Shown piece by piece: positions 20,467 to 29,090 of a stretch of 64,000 nt of DNA; position 1 is the first letter of the stretch, and each line of letters starts with the position of its first letter. The DNA is from Sphingomonas pituitosa NBRC 102491 (GTDB lineage Bacteria > Pseudomonadota > Alphaproteobacteria > Sphingomonadales > Sphingomonadaceae). The stretch lies in assembly GCF_001598435.1 (NCBI RefSeq), contig NZ_BCYY01000008.1:62001-126000 (forward strand). Reading direction: 5' to 3'. The notes under the pieces were generated by a model. The model ran no database searches. It saw only the letters and a program-made list of their open reading frames with translations, and was not told the origin of the DNA. The translations under genes were made by a program, and so were the position numbers.

Positions 20467-21617
20467 GCGCGGTCCCTGTCGGGCGCGGGCGGCCCCTCGA
20501 ACAGGGCAGGCGCGGCTGCCGCAATCGTGCAGACCAGCCCTTCGGGTGCGAAGTCGAGCCGCACCTGCGCCTTGAGGTCGCCGGCCAGCGCGCGTTCGAG
20601 CATGCGAGTGCCGAAGCCGCGTCGGGCAGGCGGGGTCACCGCCGGTCCGCCGCGCTCGCGCCATTCGAGGCGGAGCCGCGGTGGCGGCCCCTGCTCCACG
20701 CTCCAGGTGAAATCGACGCGACCCGCCTCGTTCGACAGCGCACCATATTTGATCGCATTGGTGCACAGTTCGTGCAGTGCCATCGCCACCGTCACCGCGA
20801 TGCGCGAATCGAGCCAGAACGTCGGCCCGCGAGTTTCCACCCGATCGGCGACCCCGCACGAATCGAGCGCGCCTTCGACCACATCGGCCAGCTCGGCCTT
20901 CTCCCAATGTACCCGCGTCAGCGTGTCATGCGCGCGGGCGAGCGCGCCGAGCCGGCCCTCGAACGCCAGCTGCGCGGCGGCGGGATCGGGATTGCGGCCG
21001 ATCGTCTGCCGCGCGAGCGACTGCACGACCGACAGCATGTTCTTCACCCGGTGGTTGAGCTCGTCGATCAGCAGGCGCTGGCGCCGCGCAGCTTCCGCGA
21101 GCGCCCGCTGCGCCTCGCGCAACTCGGTCGAGTCGAAATAATAGCAGATCACGCCCTGCCGGCCTTCGGGCAGGCGCGCACGATGGAGCTCCCACTCATA
21201 GCCTTCGATCTGGTCGAGATCCGCGCGGGGCTCGACGAACGCGTGCGAGCGATAGGGCTCGCCGGTCTCCAGCGTCGTGCGGAAATGGCCGATGATCTCC
21301 TGCGCCACCGTCTCCGGCCAGAGGATGCGCATCGCTTCCTCGAACGGGCGACCGATGACCGGCCGCACATTCTGGAAGGCCCCTTCCTGGCTGCGCTCGT
21401 TCATCGCGACGATCGTCAGCGCGTCGTCGACCAGATAGATGCCGAACGGGCATTTGTTGATCAGTTCAACGAAGATGTCGCTCTGACGGGCGGTATGCTC
21501 GGCGACCTGCCGGACCCATGCCTCCGATGCGTCGCCCGCGACGCGCCGTAACAGGGCATCACGCCCGGTGAAGCGTTCCGACAACGCTTCGGACTCGAAG
21601 CCCGATCTGGTCGGCAT
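20463..21617 (-). CDS. PAS-containing HWE-type sensor histidine kinase
   Basis: A 384-residue soluble kinase. A PAS domain covers about residues 50-165 (PFGIYLVDDALTIVAMNERS). The HWE/HisKA_2 phosphoacceptor is H189 in LIDELNHRVKNMLSVVQSLA. The ATPase part has ALHELCTNAIKYGAL and WRERGGP, the last giving the WxE signature of HWE kinases, plus GFGTRML. It has no transmembrane helix. Such kinases in alphaproteobacteria often feed the PhyR general stress response, but no response regulator or PhyR gene is adjacent, so its partner is unknown. The PAS domain may bind flavin or another cofactor; no LOV-type GxNCRFLQ motif is visible. Confidence 0.9.
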   Translation of the reverse strand: MPTRSGFESEALSERFTGRDALLRRVAGDASEAWVRQVAEHTARQSDIFVELINKCPFGIYLVDDALTIVAMNERSQEGAFQNVRPVIGRPFEEAMRILWPETVAQEIIGHFRTTLETGEPYRSHAFVEPRADLDQIEGYEWELHRARLPEGRQGVICYYFDSTELREAQRALAEAARRQRLLIDELNHRVKNMLSVVQSLARQTIGRNPDPAAAQLAFEGRLGALARAHDTLTRVHWEKAELADVVEGALDSCGVADRVETRGPTFWLDSRIAVTVAMALHELCTNAIKYGALSNEAGRVDFTWSVEQGPPPRLRLEWRERGGPAVTPPARRGFGTRMLERALAGDLKAQVRLDFAPEGLVCTIAAAAPALFEGPPAPDRDRA

Positions 21618-21765
21618 GCAATCTCCCCGTGACGGGCATCGCCGACGAGAAGGTCGCAGGCGATGCTGTCCAGGCAAGTCTTACCGTTGCGGACAAAGGC
21701 TTGTCCAATAGCCTTCGGCCAATCGAGGTTAAGGGGTGCGATGCCGGCCAGGCATGCCGGGGCGA

Positions 21766-22109
21766 TCAGCGGATGAAATAGCCGACCACGCGCCAGCCGC
21801 TGCCTTTCGCGCGCGAGCATCACCGTCTCCGCCGAGTCGCGCCGATCGGCGAAGGCGGTCTGGAGCTTGAGAATTTCATGGTCGCCGTCCGGCGCCCGGC
21901 AGCGTCCGGCTCTTGAGCACGATTGGAACGTGCGCGATACCAGCGCGCCCAGCGGGTTCCGGACCGGCGTCACCATCTCCGCCCAGCGGACGTCGCGCAT
22001 CGCGCAGCCGCTCGTTGACGGTATGCCCCGCCAGCAACAGCCGAAGCATCGTCTTTTCGCGCTGGGTCAGCGCGCCGTCGCTGCGCTGCGGTGGCGATAC
22101 TTCCCCCAT
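21766..22109 (-). pseudogene. Decayed HTH-DUF4019 protein gene
   Basis: Read on the minus strand, the piece beginning at 22109 (MGEVSPPQRSDGALTQREK...) starts a LuxR-like helix-turn-helix (LTQREKTMLRLLLAGH) that jumps straight to TVNERLRDARRPL, missing about 14 residues of the recognition region. The following DUF4019-like domain is split over other frames: VRWAEMVTPVRNPLGALV in one, DGDHEILKLQTAFADRRD with SAETVMLARE after a further shift, and the end SGWRVVGYFIR plus stop at 21766 in a third. Intact relatives are about 200 residues in one frame. At least three frameshifts and one deletion make this a pseudogene. It lies 74 bp after the ligase gene. Confidence 0.75.
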
Positions 22110-22182
22110 GCCCATGCCCGCTTGTACGAACCGGCATGCGGCGTCGCCAACCTGCTGGCATCCACCCCAAGGAATTTGCCCC

Positions 22183-23760
22183 TCAGGTCGCCAGCTTTCG
22201 CAGCCCCGCGATGGTATCCGCCTCGGCGGTGGGCTTGTCGGTGCGGATACGGGCGATTCGCGGGAAGCGCATCGCGAGGCCTGATTTGTGCCGCTTCGAT
22301 TCGTGGATCGAATCGAACGCCACTTCCAGCACCAGCGACTTGTCGGTTTCGCGCACCGGGCCGAAGCGGTTGACGGTGTGCGTGCGGACATGGCGATCGA
22401 GCCATTTCAGCTCCTCGTCGGTAAAGCCGAAATAGGCCTTGCCGACGGGCAGCAGCTCGCCGGTCTCGGTCCAGGCGCCGAAGGTGAAGTCCGAATAGAA
22501 GCTGCTGCGCTTGCCCGAGCCGCGCTGCGCATACATCAGCACGCAATCGGCGGTGAGCGGATCGCGCTTCCATTTGTACCACAGCCCCACCCTGCGCCCG
22601 GCGACGTACGGCGAATCGCGCCGCTTGAGCATGACGCCCTCGATCGCTGCATCGCGTGCGCCGGCGCGGATTTCCTCCAGTGCAGCGAAATCGGCAGCAT
22701 CGATGACGGCGGAAAGATCGAACCGTTCCGACTCGAGCCGCGGCACGAACGCGACCAGCCGCTCCCGCCGCGCGTGCCAGGGCAGTTCGCGCAGATCCTC
22801 GCCCCCATCGAACAGGATGTCGTACAGCCGAACAAAGGCCGGGAAGTCGGCGAGCGTCTTGGGCGAGACGACCTTGCGCCCCAGCCGCTGCTGCAGCGCG
22901 TTGAAGCTGCCCGCCTCGCCGCCCTGCACCTCGCCGCGCACCAGCAGTTCGCCGTCGAGCACGCCGGGCGTTACGAACGCCGCCGCCACTTCGGGAAAGC
23001 TGCGGGTGATGTCGTCGCCCGCACGGCTGTACAGCCGGGTCTCGCCGCCAGCATGGACCAGCTGGACGCGGATGCCGTCCCACTTCCACTCCGCCGCATA
23101 GTCGGCGAGGCTGACCTGCGTTTCCTCCAGCGGGTGCGCGAGCATGAACGGACGGAACACCGGCACGTCCTCGACGCGCGGCTGCGCGGCGCGTCCCTCG
23201 GCCCAGTCGAACAGCCGGTCATAGGGCGGGTGCAGCCCGTGCCACACCTCCTCCACCGCATCGACGTCGAGCCCGAAGGCCTGGGCGAGCGCGGTCTTGG
23301 CCAGCCGCGCGGAAATGCCGACCCGCAGCGCGCCGGTGGCCAGCTTGAGCAGCGCATAGCGCTCGTCCGCCTCCAGCCGGTCGAGCATCGCCGCGAGCAC
23401 CCCAGGCGCATCGGAGCGGGAAAGCGCGGCCAAAGTCGACACCACCTGCGAGAGGGTGAGCGGCGCGCTTTCGGGCGGTGGCACCGCAGGCTCGGGCCAC
23501 AGCAAGGCGATCGTCTCGGCCGAATCGCCGACGAAGTCGCGGCTCATGCCGTACAGCACGGGATCGACGCGCGATTCGATCATCGCGCGGAGCAGTGCCG
23601 GCTTGACGGCCGGCAGATCGAGCGCGCCGGTCAGCGCCGCCATCGCCCAGCCGCGATCCGGATCGGGCGTCGCGCGCAGATAGTCGCCGATCAGGCGGAG
23701 CTTGGCATTGCGCGAGCGGGTGTAGATCAGCCGGTCGAGCAGGTCGGCAAAAGCGCGCAT
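22183..23760 (-). CDS. ATP-dependent DNA ligase (cisplatin-damage-response type)
   Basis: A 525-residue ATP-dependent ligase. The N-terminal DNA-binding domain covers about residues 1-200. The adenylation domain has the catalytic lysine K226 in EWKWDGIRVQL, followed by LYSRAGDD, DGELLV, the motif IV-like IEGVMLKRRDSPY and motif V-like WYKWKRDPLTADCVL. A C-terminal OB domain ends the protein. This length and architecture fit the ligase of the four-gene repair module that includes a metallo-beta-lactamase exonuclease, an Lhr-type helicase and a phosphoesterase. The exonuclease is 10 kb away at 11148-12143. No helicase is beside it. It seals nicks in addition to the essential NAD ligase, presumably encoded elsewhere. 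Confidence 0.93.
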   Translation of the reverse strand: MRAFADLLDRLIYTRSRNAKLRLIGDYLRATPDPDRGWAMAALTGALDLPAVKPALLRAMIESRVDPVLYGMSRDFVGDSAETIALLWPEPAVPPPESAPLTLSQVVSTLAALSRSDAPGVLAAMLDRLEADERYALLKLATGALRVGISARLAKTALAQAFGLDVDAVEEVWHGLHPPYDRLFDWAEGRAAQPRVEDVPVFRPFMLAHPLEETQVSLADYAAEWKWDGIRVQLVHAGGETRLYSRAGDDITRSFPEVAAAFVTPGVLDGELLVRGEVQGGEAGSFNALQQRLGRKVVSPKTLADFPAFVRLYDILFDGGEDLRELPWHARRERLVAFVPRLESERFDLSAVIDAADFAALEEIRAGARDAAIEGVMLKRRDSPYVAGRRVGLWYKWKRDPLTADCVLMYAQRGSGKRSSFYSDFTFGAWTETGELLPVGKAYFGFTDEELKWLDRHVRTHTVNRFGPVRETDKSLVLEVAFDSIHESKRHKSGLAMRFPRIARIRTDKPTAEADTIAGLRKLAT

Positions 23761-23880
23761 GGCGAGATAGATGGGAACCCCGGGCGATCGGCGCTAGGGC
23801 GAGGCGACGGCTGGTCGAGCCGTTCGCACGCGCAGCAAACAACGCTTCGAAATCGCCGGTCCTTATCCTAGGACGGGGCG

Positions 23881-24708
23881 ATGAAGCGCGCCCTGGTCCT
23901 GATCCTGCTGTTTCTGCTCGGCGTGATCGCCTTCGGCCTGTCTACCGCGATGCGCGATCCCGTCGTGCGGCGGATGACCGTGCATTTGCGCGACTGGCCC
24001 GCCCAGGCGCCGCCGATGCGGGTGGTGCTGATCAGCGACCTGCACGTCGCCGGGCCGGAGACGCCGCCGTCGCGGCTCGCCCGCATCGTGGCGCAGATCA
24101 ACGCGCTCGAGCCCGACCTCGTCCTGATCGCCGGCGACTTCGAGCAGGAGCGAACGATCACGACGCGCACCTACGACGCGGCGGAGGCGACCGCGCCGCT
24201 GGCCGCGTTGCGCGCGCGCTATGGCGTGGTCGCGGTTCTCGGCAACCACGACTATGCCGGGTGGCACAAGACGGACCTGCCGCCCTATCTCGCCAGGGCC
24301 GGCATCACCCTGCTTCGCAACACCGCCACCCGCCGGGGGCCGCTCACCATCGCGGGCGCGGACGACCCCTATCACGGGGAGTTGCGTGTCCATGCGCTCG
24401 ACCGCGCGGCACGGGCGTTGCCGGGGCCGACCGTGGTGCTGAGCCACACCCCCGATGTCGCGCCGTCGCTTCCCCCGCGCTATCCACTGGTGCTGGCCGG
24501 CCACACCCATTGCGGCCAGATCGTGCCGCCGCTGATCGGACCGATCACCGCCTCGTCCAACTATGGCCTGCGCTATGTCTGCGGGCTGATCCGCGAGCCG
24601 GGTCGCGACGTGCTGGTGACGGCGGGCATCGGCACCAGCGGGGTGCCGATGCGGATCGGCGCGGTGCCCGATTTCTGGCTGCTGACCTTCGACGGGGTGG
24701 CGCGTTGA
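23881..24708 (+). CDS. Membrane-anchored metallophosphoesterase (YkuE/YaeI-like)
   Basis: A 275-residue calcineurin-type phosphoesterase. Residues about 4-23 form a hydrophobic anchor (ALVLILLFLLGVIAFGLSTA). Metal motifs are in order: SDLHVAG, LIAGDFEQ, LGNHDYAG, a single SHTPD and LAGHTHCGQ. The arrangement resembles YkuE/YaeI-type enzymes, some of which cleave lipid-linked pyrophosphates. It is divergent from the ligase gene (120-bp gap). It lacks the features of the PdeM enzyme of the ligase module. The active site may face the periplasm. Confidence 0.88.
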   Translation: MKRALVLILLFLLGVIAFGLSTAMRDPVVRRMTVHLRDWPAQAPPMRVVLISDLHVAGPETPPSRLARIVAQINALEPDLVLIAGDFEQERTITTRTYDAAEATAPLAALRARYGVVAVLGNHDYAGWHKTDLPPYLARAGITLLRNTATRRGPLTIAGADDPYHGELRVHALDRAARALPGPTVVLSHTPDVAPSLPPRYPLVLAGHTHCGQIVPPLIGPITASSNYGLRYVCGLIREPGRDVLVTAGIGTSGVPMRIGAVPDFWLLTFDGVAR

Positions 24709-24788
24709 GGTTTCGCAAAGCTGCCGCAATTCGCACCTAGCCTCCGCATCCGGGCGCGCGTCGCGCCCGTTCAGGGAGAGCCTTTCCG

Positions 24789-25115
24789 ATGAAGCTTCTT
24801 GTCGCAGGCGCGGTTGCCGCCGCCATGCTGAGCACCGCCGCCATGGCGCAGCAAACCCCGGCGCCAGCCGCCGCAGCGCCTGCCGCCGCCGCGCCTGCCG
24901 CCGCCAAGTTCAGCCTCGATACGCCGATCGAAGCGCTGATTGCCGACGAAAAGGCCAAGGCGGTACTCGATACAGACATTCCGGGCCTGTCGTCGCACCC
25001 TGCGCTCGACCAGTTCAAGGCGATGAGCCTCAAGGCCGTGCAGCCCTTCTCGAACGGCGCGCTGACAGACGAGATGCTGAAGAAGGTCGAAACCGACCTC
25101 GCCGCCCTCAAATAA
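24789..25115 (+). CDS. Small secreted Ala/Pro-rich protein (108 aa)
   Basis: A 108-residue protein with a signal peptide (MKLLVAGAVAAAMLSTAAMA, cleavage before QQTP), an Ala/Pro-rich linker and a C-terminal helical part of about 65 residues (FSLDTPIEALIADEKAKAVL). The ATG at 24789 follows a GGGAGAG site. It is 80 bp after the phosphoesterase gene. The DTPIEALIADEKAKAVLD stretch is recognisable as a recurring sphingomonad secreted-protein pattern without assigned function. A periplasmic location is inferred. Confidence 0.75.
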   Translation: MKLLVAGAVAAAMLSTAAMAQQTPAPAAAAPAAAAPAAAKFSLDTPIEALIADEKAKAVLDTDIPGLSSHPALDQFKAMSLKAVQPFSNGALTDEMLKKVETDLAALK

Positions 25116-25120
25116 GCGGC

Positions 25121-25155
25121 AAAAGGCCGGCGCCCGCCGTGCGGCGGCGCCGGCC
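25121..25155 (-). terminator. Terminator after dps
   Basis: A 10-bp perfect stem (GGCCGGCGCC pairing with GGCGCCGGCC) lies 10 bp beyond the dps stop. On the minus strand it ends in TTTT. It also lies just after the plus-strand secreted-protein gene, for which it has no T-run. Confidence 0.75.
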
Positions 25156-25164
25156 GGTATCTGG

Positions 25165-25659
25165 TCAGCCCTTGCGGCTGGCCTCGAACAGGAACCAGGC
25201 GCGCTCCTCGGCCTGGTCGGTCCATTCGTCGACGATGCCGCTGGTGGCATTGTCCTTGGCGTCTTCGGCCGCTTCCTTCACCGCGCGGAAGCTCTCGACC
25301 AGCTTGAGATTGTCGTCGCGCAGCTCGGCGAGCATGTCGCCGGGCGCCACGAAGTCGGCATCATTGTCCGAAATCGTCTGGCGGCGCGCGATGTCGCCGA
25401 TCGAGCGCAGCGTGGTGTTGCCGGTCTTGCGGACGCGCTCGGCGATCGCATCGGTAACGCCGAGGATCTGCGCGGCCTGGTCGTCGAGCAGCAGGTGATA
25501 GTCGCGGAAGTGCGGGCCCGAGACGTGCCAGTGGAAGTTCTTGGTCTTGAAATACAGCGTGAAGCAGTCCGCCAGCGCGCTGTTCAGGGCATCGGCAACG
25601 CTCTTGGTGTCGTTGCGGTTGAGGTCGGTCGGCGTCGCGAGTGCGGGGTTTTCTGCCAT
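25165..25659 (-). CDS. dps: Dps-family DNA-protecting ferritin-like protein
   Basis: A 164-residue Dps protein. The inter-subunit ferroxidase motif is visible as NFHWHVSGPHFRDYHLLLDDQ, with acidic ligands in the next helix, and a disordered N-terminal tail of about 20 residues. Dps dodecamers oxidise Fe(II) with peroxide, store iron and can coat DNA under stress. The ATG at 25659 follows GGAGGAACCCCC. The upstream in-frame extension is rejected. It is divergent from rpmG over a 252-bp gap in which I could not identify an OxyR- or Fur-type site with confidence. Confidence 0.95.
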   Translation of the reverse strand: MAENPALATPTDLNRNDTKSVADALNSALADCFTLYFKTKNFHWHVSGPHFRDYHLLLDDQAAQILGVTDAIAERVRKTGNTTLRSIGDIARRQTISDNDADFVAPGDMLAELRDDNLKLVESFRAVKEAAEDAKDNATSGIVDEWTDQAEERAWFLFEASRKG

Positions 25660-25911
25660 GGGGGTTCCTCCTGAAGGCGGTCGATTCGTTGCCCTAACGA
25701 TCGGGATATAGGGTGGGGTTCCCCCAGGAAAACAGCCATACCCATGGATTATCCCGATAAGCTTGATCGAAGGACGCGATAGGCAGCGATGGCCTCGCGG
25801 CGCCAACACACTTGACTTTCACGGGCGATTCGCGCATCCGCTCCCACCTGTCAGCGGTGTGCCACAAGCGCGCCGCTCTTTTCTTTTCGCACGAATCAAG
25901 GGTTCCGGGTC

Positions 25912-26079
25912 ATGGCAAAGCCGACCACCGTAAAGATCAAGCTCGTCAGCACGGCGGATACGGGCTTCTTCTATGTCACCAAGAAGAATCCGCGCACGCA
26001 GACCGAGAAGCTGAGCTTCCGCAAGTACGATCCGGTCGTGCGCAAGCATGTCGACTTCAAGGAAGCGAAGATCAAGTAA
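25912..26079 (+). CDS. rpmG: 50S ribosomal protein L33
   Basis: A 55-residue protein, [18 protein letters not shown] and onward, matching bacterial L33 of the cysteine-free type, with the conserved [20 protein letters not shown] and [10 protein letters not shown]. Zinc-binding cysteine pairs found in other L33 forms are absent, so it does not need zinc. It is monocistronic and followed by a terminator at 26125. It is part of the large ribosomal subunit near the E site. Confidence 0.97.
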   Translation: MAKPTTVKIKLVSTADTGFFYVTKKNPRTQTEKLSFRKYDPVVRKHVDFKEAKIK

Positions 26080-26124
26080 CGCCGCCGGGCGCGCAGGCCG
26101 CGCCCGCGCTGTTTGATCGCATCG

Positions 26125-26154
26125 CGCCGGATCCTTTGCAGGGTCCGGCGTTTT
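26125..26154 (+). terminator. Rho-independent terminator of rpmG
   Basis: A stem of about ten pairs (CGCCGGATCC with GGGTCCGGCG, one G-T wobble) and a six-base loop is followed by TTTT, 46 bp after the rpmG stop. Confidence 0.85.
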
Positions 26155-26169
26155 CGCTGCATCGGTCGC

Positions 26170-26547
26170 CTATTCGTCGATCGCCGCCATCAGCTTTTCG
26201 ACCTGGTCGACGAATCGGGCCAGCGAGATCGGCTTGGCGACATAGGAGCGCGCGCCCGCGGCGCGGATCCGCTCCTCGTCCTCATGGCTCGAATAGGCGG
26301 TCACCGCCATGATCGGGATGCGGCCGAGCACCGGGTCCGCCTGCATCAGGCCGATCAGTTCGAAGCCGGTCACGTGCGGCAGCTGCACGTCCATGATCAC
26401 CAGATGCGGCCGAAAACGGTGCGCCGTCGGCACGGCCTCGCGCCCGTCGCGTACCGGCTCGGCTTCATAGCCGTGCGCGCGCAACAGGTCGCAGAACAGC
26501 TTCAGGTTCAGTTCGTTGTCCTCGACAACGAGTACTCTTTTTGGCAC
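26170..26547 (-). CDS. divK: DivK-type single-domain response regulator
   Basis: A 125-residue receiver domain without an output domain. The acidic pocket is in VVEDNELNLKLF, the phosphorylation site is D53 in VIMDVQLP, with T in AVTAYSS and lysine in VAKPIS. NELNLKLFCDLLRAHGYE and the overall length match DivK, which controls cell-cycle progression and polar asymmetry in alphaproteobacteria. It starts with GTG at 26547 after a GAGG site. The divergent DUF3572 gene 33 bp away is a common DivK neighbour, supporting the call. Confidence 0.92.
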   Translation of the reverse strand: MPKRVLVVEDNELNLKLFCDLLRAHGYEAEPVRDGREAVPTAHRFRPHLVIMDVQLPHVTGFELIGLMQADPVLGRIPIMAVTAYSSHEDEERIRAAGARSYVAKPISLARFVDQVEKLMAAIDE

Positions 26548-26580
26548 GCGCTACCTCTACTCTGCGGGGGGTGTTAAGCG

Positions 26581-26847
26581 ATGGCGGGCGACGTGACAAA
26601 TCCCGAAACGGTAGCGCTGCAGGCACTCGTCTGGATTCTCAGTGATTCTGGCCGAGCCGGGCGGCTGCTCGACCTCACCGGCCTCGATCCGGCGACGTTG
26701 CGCGCCCGCGCGGGCGAACCCGCCCTGCTTGCCGCAACGCTCGGTTTTCTCGAATCCCACGAACCCGATCTGATCGCCTGCGCCGACGCGCTCGATCTTC
26801 CCCCCGCGGCGCTGGTCGATGCCCGCCGCCAGCTGGAACGCGCATGA
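26581..26847 (+). CDS. DUF3572 domain-containing protein
   Basis: An 88-residue helical protein with the DUF3572 pattern: NPETVALQALVWILSD near the start and LATLGFLESHEPDLIACADAL later. Function is unknown. It is divergent from divK, an arrangement widespread in alphaproteobacteria, and its stop overlaps the start of the HAD-family gene (ATGA), so those two are translationally coupled. Confidence 0.9.
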   Translation: MAGDVTNPETVALQALVWILSDSGRAGRLLDLTGLDPATLRARAGEPALLAATLGFLESHEPDLIACADALDLPPAALVDARRQLERA

Positions 26848-27455
26848 AACCCCTGCTCATCACCGATTGCGACGAGGTCCTGCTGCACATGGTGCGGCAT
26901 TTCGGCGAATGGCTGGGCGACACCCATGCAATCGACTTTGCGCTGAACGGCAGCGATTTCGCTGAATCGATGCGCCGCCGCGGCGATGGCAGCGTACTTG
27001 CGCCAGAGGAGATGTGGGCGCTGCTCGACGGCTTCTTTCCCGCCGAGATGGAGCGCCAGACGCTGGTGCCGCATGCGCGCGAGGTGCTGGGACGGATCGC
27101 CGAGGTGGCCGATATCGTCGTGCTGACCAACCTTCAGGACCATTGCCGCGACCATCGCATCACCCAGCTGGCGAATCACGGCATCGTCCACCGGGTGGAG
27201 TGCAACCAGGGCGGCAAGGGTGCGCCCGTCGCGAAGCTGGTGGCCGAGCATGGCGCACCGGTCGCGGTGTTCGTCGACGACCTCGCCGTCCACCACGAAT
27301 CGGTCGCGAAGCATGCGCCGGACGTGTTCCGCCTCCACATGGTCGCCGAGCCGAGCCTTGCGCCCAAGGTGCCCCCTGCCCCGCACGCCCATGCCCGCAT
27401 CGACGACTGGCGCGCGGCCGAGACCTGGATCCTCGAGCGCTTCGCCGGGGCCTGA
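26844..27455 (+). CDS. HAD-family hydrolase
   Basis: A 203-residue haloacid-dehalogenase-fold protein. Motif I is TDCDEVLL with D8 and D10, motif II is VVLTNL, a lysine is in NQGGKGAPVAKL, and motif IV is VFVDDLAVHH. A small cap lies between about residues 20 and 85. Substrate is unknown; phosphatase activity on a small metabolite is the family expectation. It is coupled to the DUF3572 gene and followed 43 bp later by a RidA-family gene. Confidence 0.85.
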   Translation: MKPLLITDCDEVLLHMVRHFGEWLGDTHAIDFALNGSDFAESMRRRGDGSVLAPEEMWALLDGFFPAEMERQTLVPHAREVLGRIAEVADIVVLTNLQDHCRDHRITQLANHGIVHRVECNQGGKGAPVAKLVAEHGAPVAVFVDDLAVHHESVAKHAPDVFRLHMVAEPSLAPKVPPAPHAHARIDDWRAAETWILERFAGA

Positions 27456-27497
27456 CGGGGCCTTGACCCTGCCCGTGGCCGGTGGTTGGGTCCGGGC

Positions 27498-27962
27498 ATG
27501 ACCACTGCCATCGATCGCAAGCTCGCCGAGCTTGGCCTCGCCCTTCCCGAGGCTGCCGCTCCCGTCGCCGCCTATGTCCCGGCCGTCGCCGCCGGCGGGC
27601 TGCTCCACATCTCGGGCCAGCTGCCGTTCAAGGACGGCGCGCTGATGACCGGCCGTCTCGGCGAAGACCGCGACATCGCCTTCGGCACCGAGGCGGCACA
27701 GCGTTGCGGGCTGATGCTCGTCGCGCAGATCAAGAAGGCGCTGGACGGCGACCTCTCGCGCGTGAAGCGGGTGGTGAAGCTGGGCGTGTTCGTCAACTCG
27801 ACCGCCGACTTCACCGACCAGCCCAAGGTCGCGAACGGTGCGTCGGAGCTGATGCAGGCGCTGTTCGGCGAAGCCGGACGCCATGCCCGCAGCGCCGTGG
27901 GCGTCGCCGCCCTGCCGCTGGGCGCAGCCGTCGAAGTCGACGCGATCGTCGAACTCGTCTGA
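27498..27962 (+). CDS. RidA/YjgF-family protein
   Basis: A 154-residue protein of the Rid (YjgF/YER057c/UK114) family, trimeric enzymes that hydrolyse reactive imines such as 2-aminoacrylate. It has the extended N-terminus and the internal pattern LLHISGQLPFKDG, LGVFVNSTADFTDQP and ARSAVGVAALPLGAAVEVDAIVE. The catalytic arginine of classical RidA appears as the arginine in HARSAVGV. It belongs to a longer Rid subfamily rather than the 130-residue RidA. The ATG at 27498 fits the family start. It is probably co-transcribed with the HAD gene. Confidence 0.9.
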   Translation: MTTAIDRKLAELGLALPEAAAPVAAYVPAVAAGGLLHISGQLPFKDGALMTGRLGEDRDIAFGTEAAQRCGLMLVAQIKKALDGDLSRVKRVVKLGVFVNSTADFTDQPKVANGASELMQALFGEAGRHARSAVGVAALPLGAAVEVDAIVELV

Positions 27963-28180
27963 TTCCTCGGGCACCCGCCGGCGCATGCCTGCGGGTGCCT
28001 GTGGCCCCATAGCAACACTATGTAACAAAGCGCGGGGCTTCTCGCGAAGGCTGTTGCGCGCGGCCGGGTCCGTCCGGCAATGTTTCGTTGCAAACTGGAA
28101 GTCGCGGGGCCGCAGAGTCCAATATCATGCGATGCCAGGTGCAGCAGGCAGGATCCTTTATTAGCAATGAAAGGGACTCC

Positions 28181-28966
28181 ATGCGCTTCTCCTCCATCAG
28201 CCTCGGCGCGCTCCTGCTCGCCACGACCGCACCTGCGCTGGCACAGGAGGCGGCTACGGCCCCGGCTCCCACCATCACGATCAACGGCAACGCGACGCTG
28301 ATCAGCGACTACAAGTTTCGCGGCATCTCGCAGACCGACGGCAATTTCGCAGTACAGGGCGGCGCGACGGTCAGCCACGCCTCCGGCTTCTACGTCAGCT
28401 TCTGGGGTTCGTCGGTCGACAATTACGTGACCGCGCACGGCACCGCGCACCAGGAAATCGACCTGATCGCCGGGTACAAGCACGGCTTCTCGAACGGCAT
28501 CACGGTCGACGTCGGCGCACTCTATTATGTCTATCCGGGCACCCGCCCCGGCGGCGACCACACCTCTTCGGACTTCATCGAGCCCTATGCCTCGGTCTCC
28601 TACGCGTTCGGCCCGGTGACCGCGAAGGGCACGGTCAACTATGCGCCGAAGCAGAAGGCGCTGGAGCTCGACCAGGGGGCCGACCCGAAGACGCCGAAGC
28701 AGGACAATGTCTATATCGCCGGCGACTTCTCCGCCGCGATCCCGAAGACGCCGGTCAGCCTCACCGCCCATATCGGCCACACCTTCGGGCCTGACTGGCT
28801 GGCGATCGGCAAGGAATATACCGATTGGAGCCTGGGCGCCGCGGTTACCTACAAGGCGCTCACCTTCGGTGTAGCCTATGTCGATACCGACGCCTCGCTG
28901 ATCACGCCGAGCGGGCACGACGCCGCCAAGGGCAGCATCCTGGGTTCGGTGGGCGTCAGCTTCTGA
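28181..28966 (+). CDS. TorF-family putative porin
   Basis: A 261-residue outer-membrane beta-barrel candidate with a signal peptide (MRFSSISLGALLLATTAPALAQ). The motif NATLISDYKFRGISQTDGNFAVQGG near residue 37 is the marker of the TorF/Gcw_chp family, and alternating strands end with a terminal phenylalanine (GSVGVSF), the outer-membrane insertion signal. Such proteins are predicted nutrient porins; substrate is unknown. Its 218-bp upstream gap contains no gene. A bidirectional terminator follows at 29037. Confidence 0.9.
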   Translation: MRFSSISLGALLLATTAPALAQEAATAPAPTITINGNATLISDYKFRGISQTDGNFAVQGGATVSHASGFYVSFWGSSVDNYVTAHGTAHQEIDLIAGYKHGFSNGITVDVGALYYVYPGTRPGGDHTSSDFIEPYASVSYAFGPVTAKGTVNYAPKQKALELDQGADPKTPKQDNVYIAGDFSAAIPKTPVSLTAHIGHTFGPDWLAIGKEYTDWSLGAAVTYKALTFGVAYVDTDASLITPSGHDAAKGSILGSVGVSF

Positions 28967-29036
28967 TCGCCGGGGGGCGCGGGAGCGGCGGGGGTCCGCT
29001 CCCGATTGCCCCGCCCTTGCGACCACCAAAAGAAAA

Positions 29037-29070
29037 GCGCCGGCCCGCACGATGCGGACCGGCGCTTTTT
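29037..29070. terminator. Bidirectional terminator between the porin and the DUF3035 gene
   Basis: GCGCCGG pairs with CCGGCGC around an inner GC/GC pair. It is flanked by AAAA on the left and TTTTT on the right, so it can terminate both convergent genes. Confidence 0.85.
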
Positions 29071-29090
29071 CATTGCCCGGAGGGCGAAGG

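Noticed and set aside
18607..20907. A 766-codon minus-strand open frame over the cold-shock gene
   Set aside because: It is the complement of the glycine-rich and cold-shock coding sequence, with low-complexity Ala/Glu runs and no family similarity.
23881..24708. The phosphoesterase as the PdeM member of the ligase-associated repair module
   Set aside because: It has an N-terminal membrane anchor and a YkuE-like motif set (GHTHCGQ), unlike the soluble PdeM enzyme, and is divergent from the ligase.
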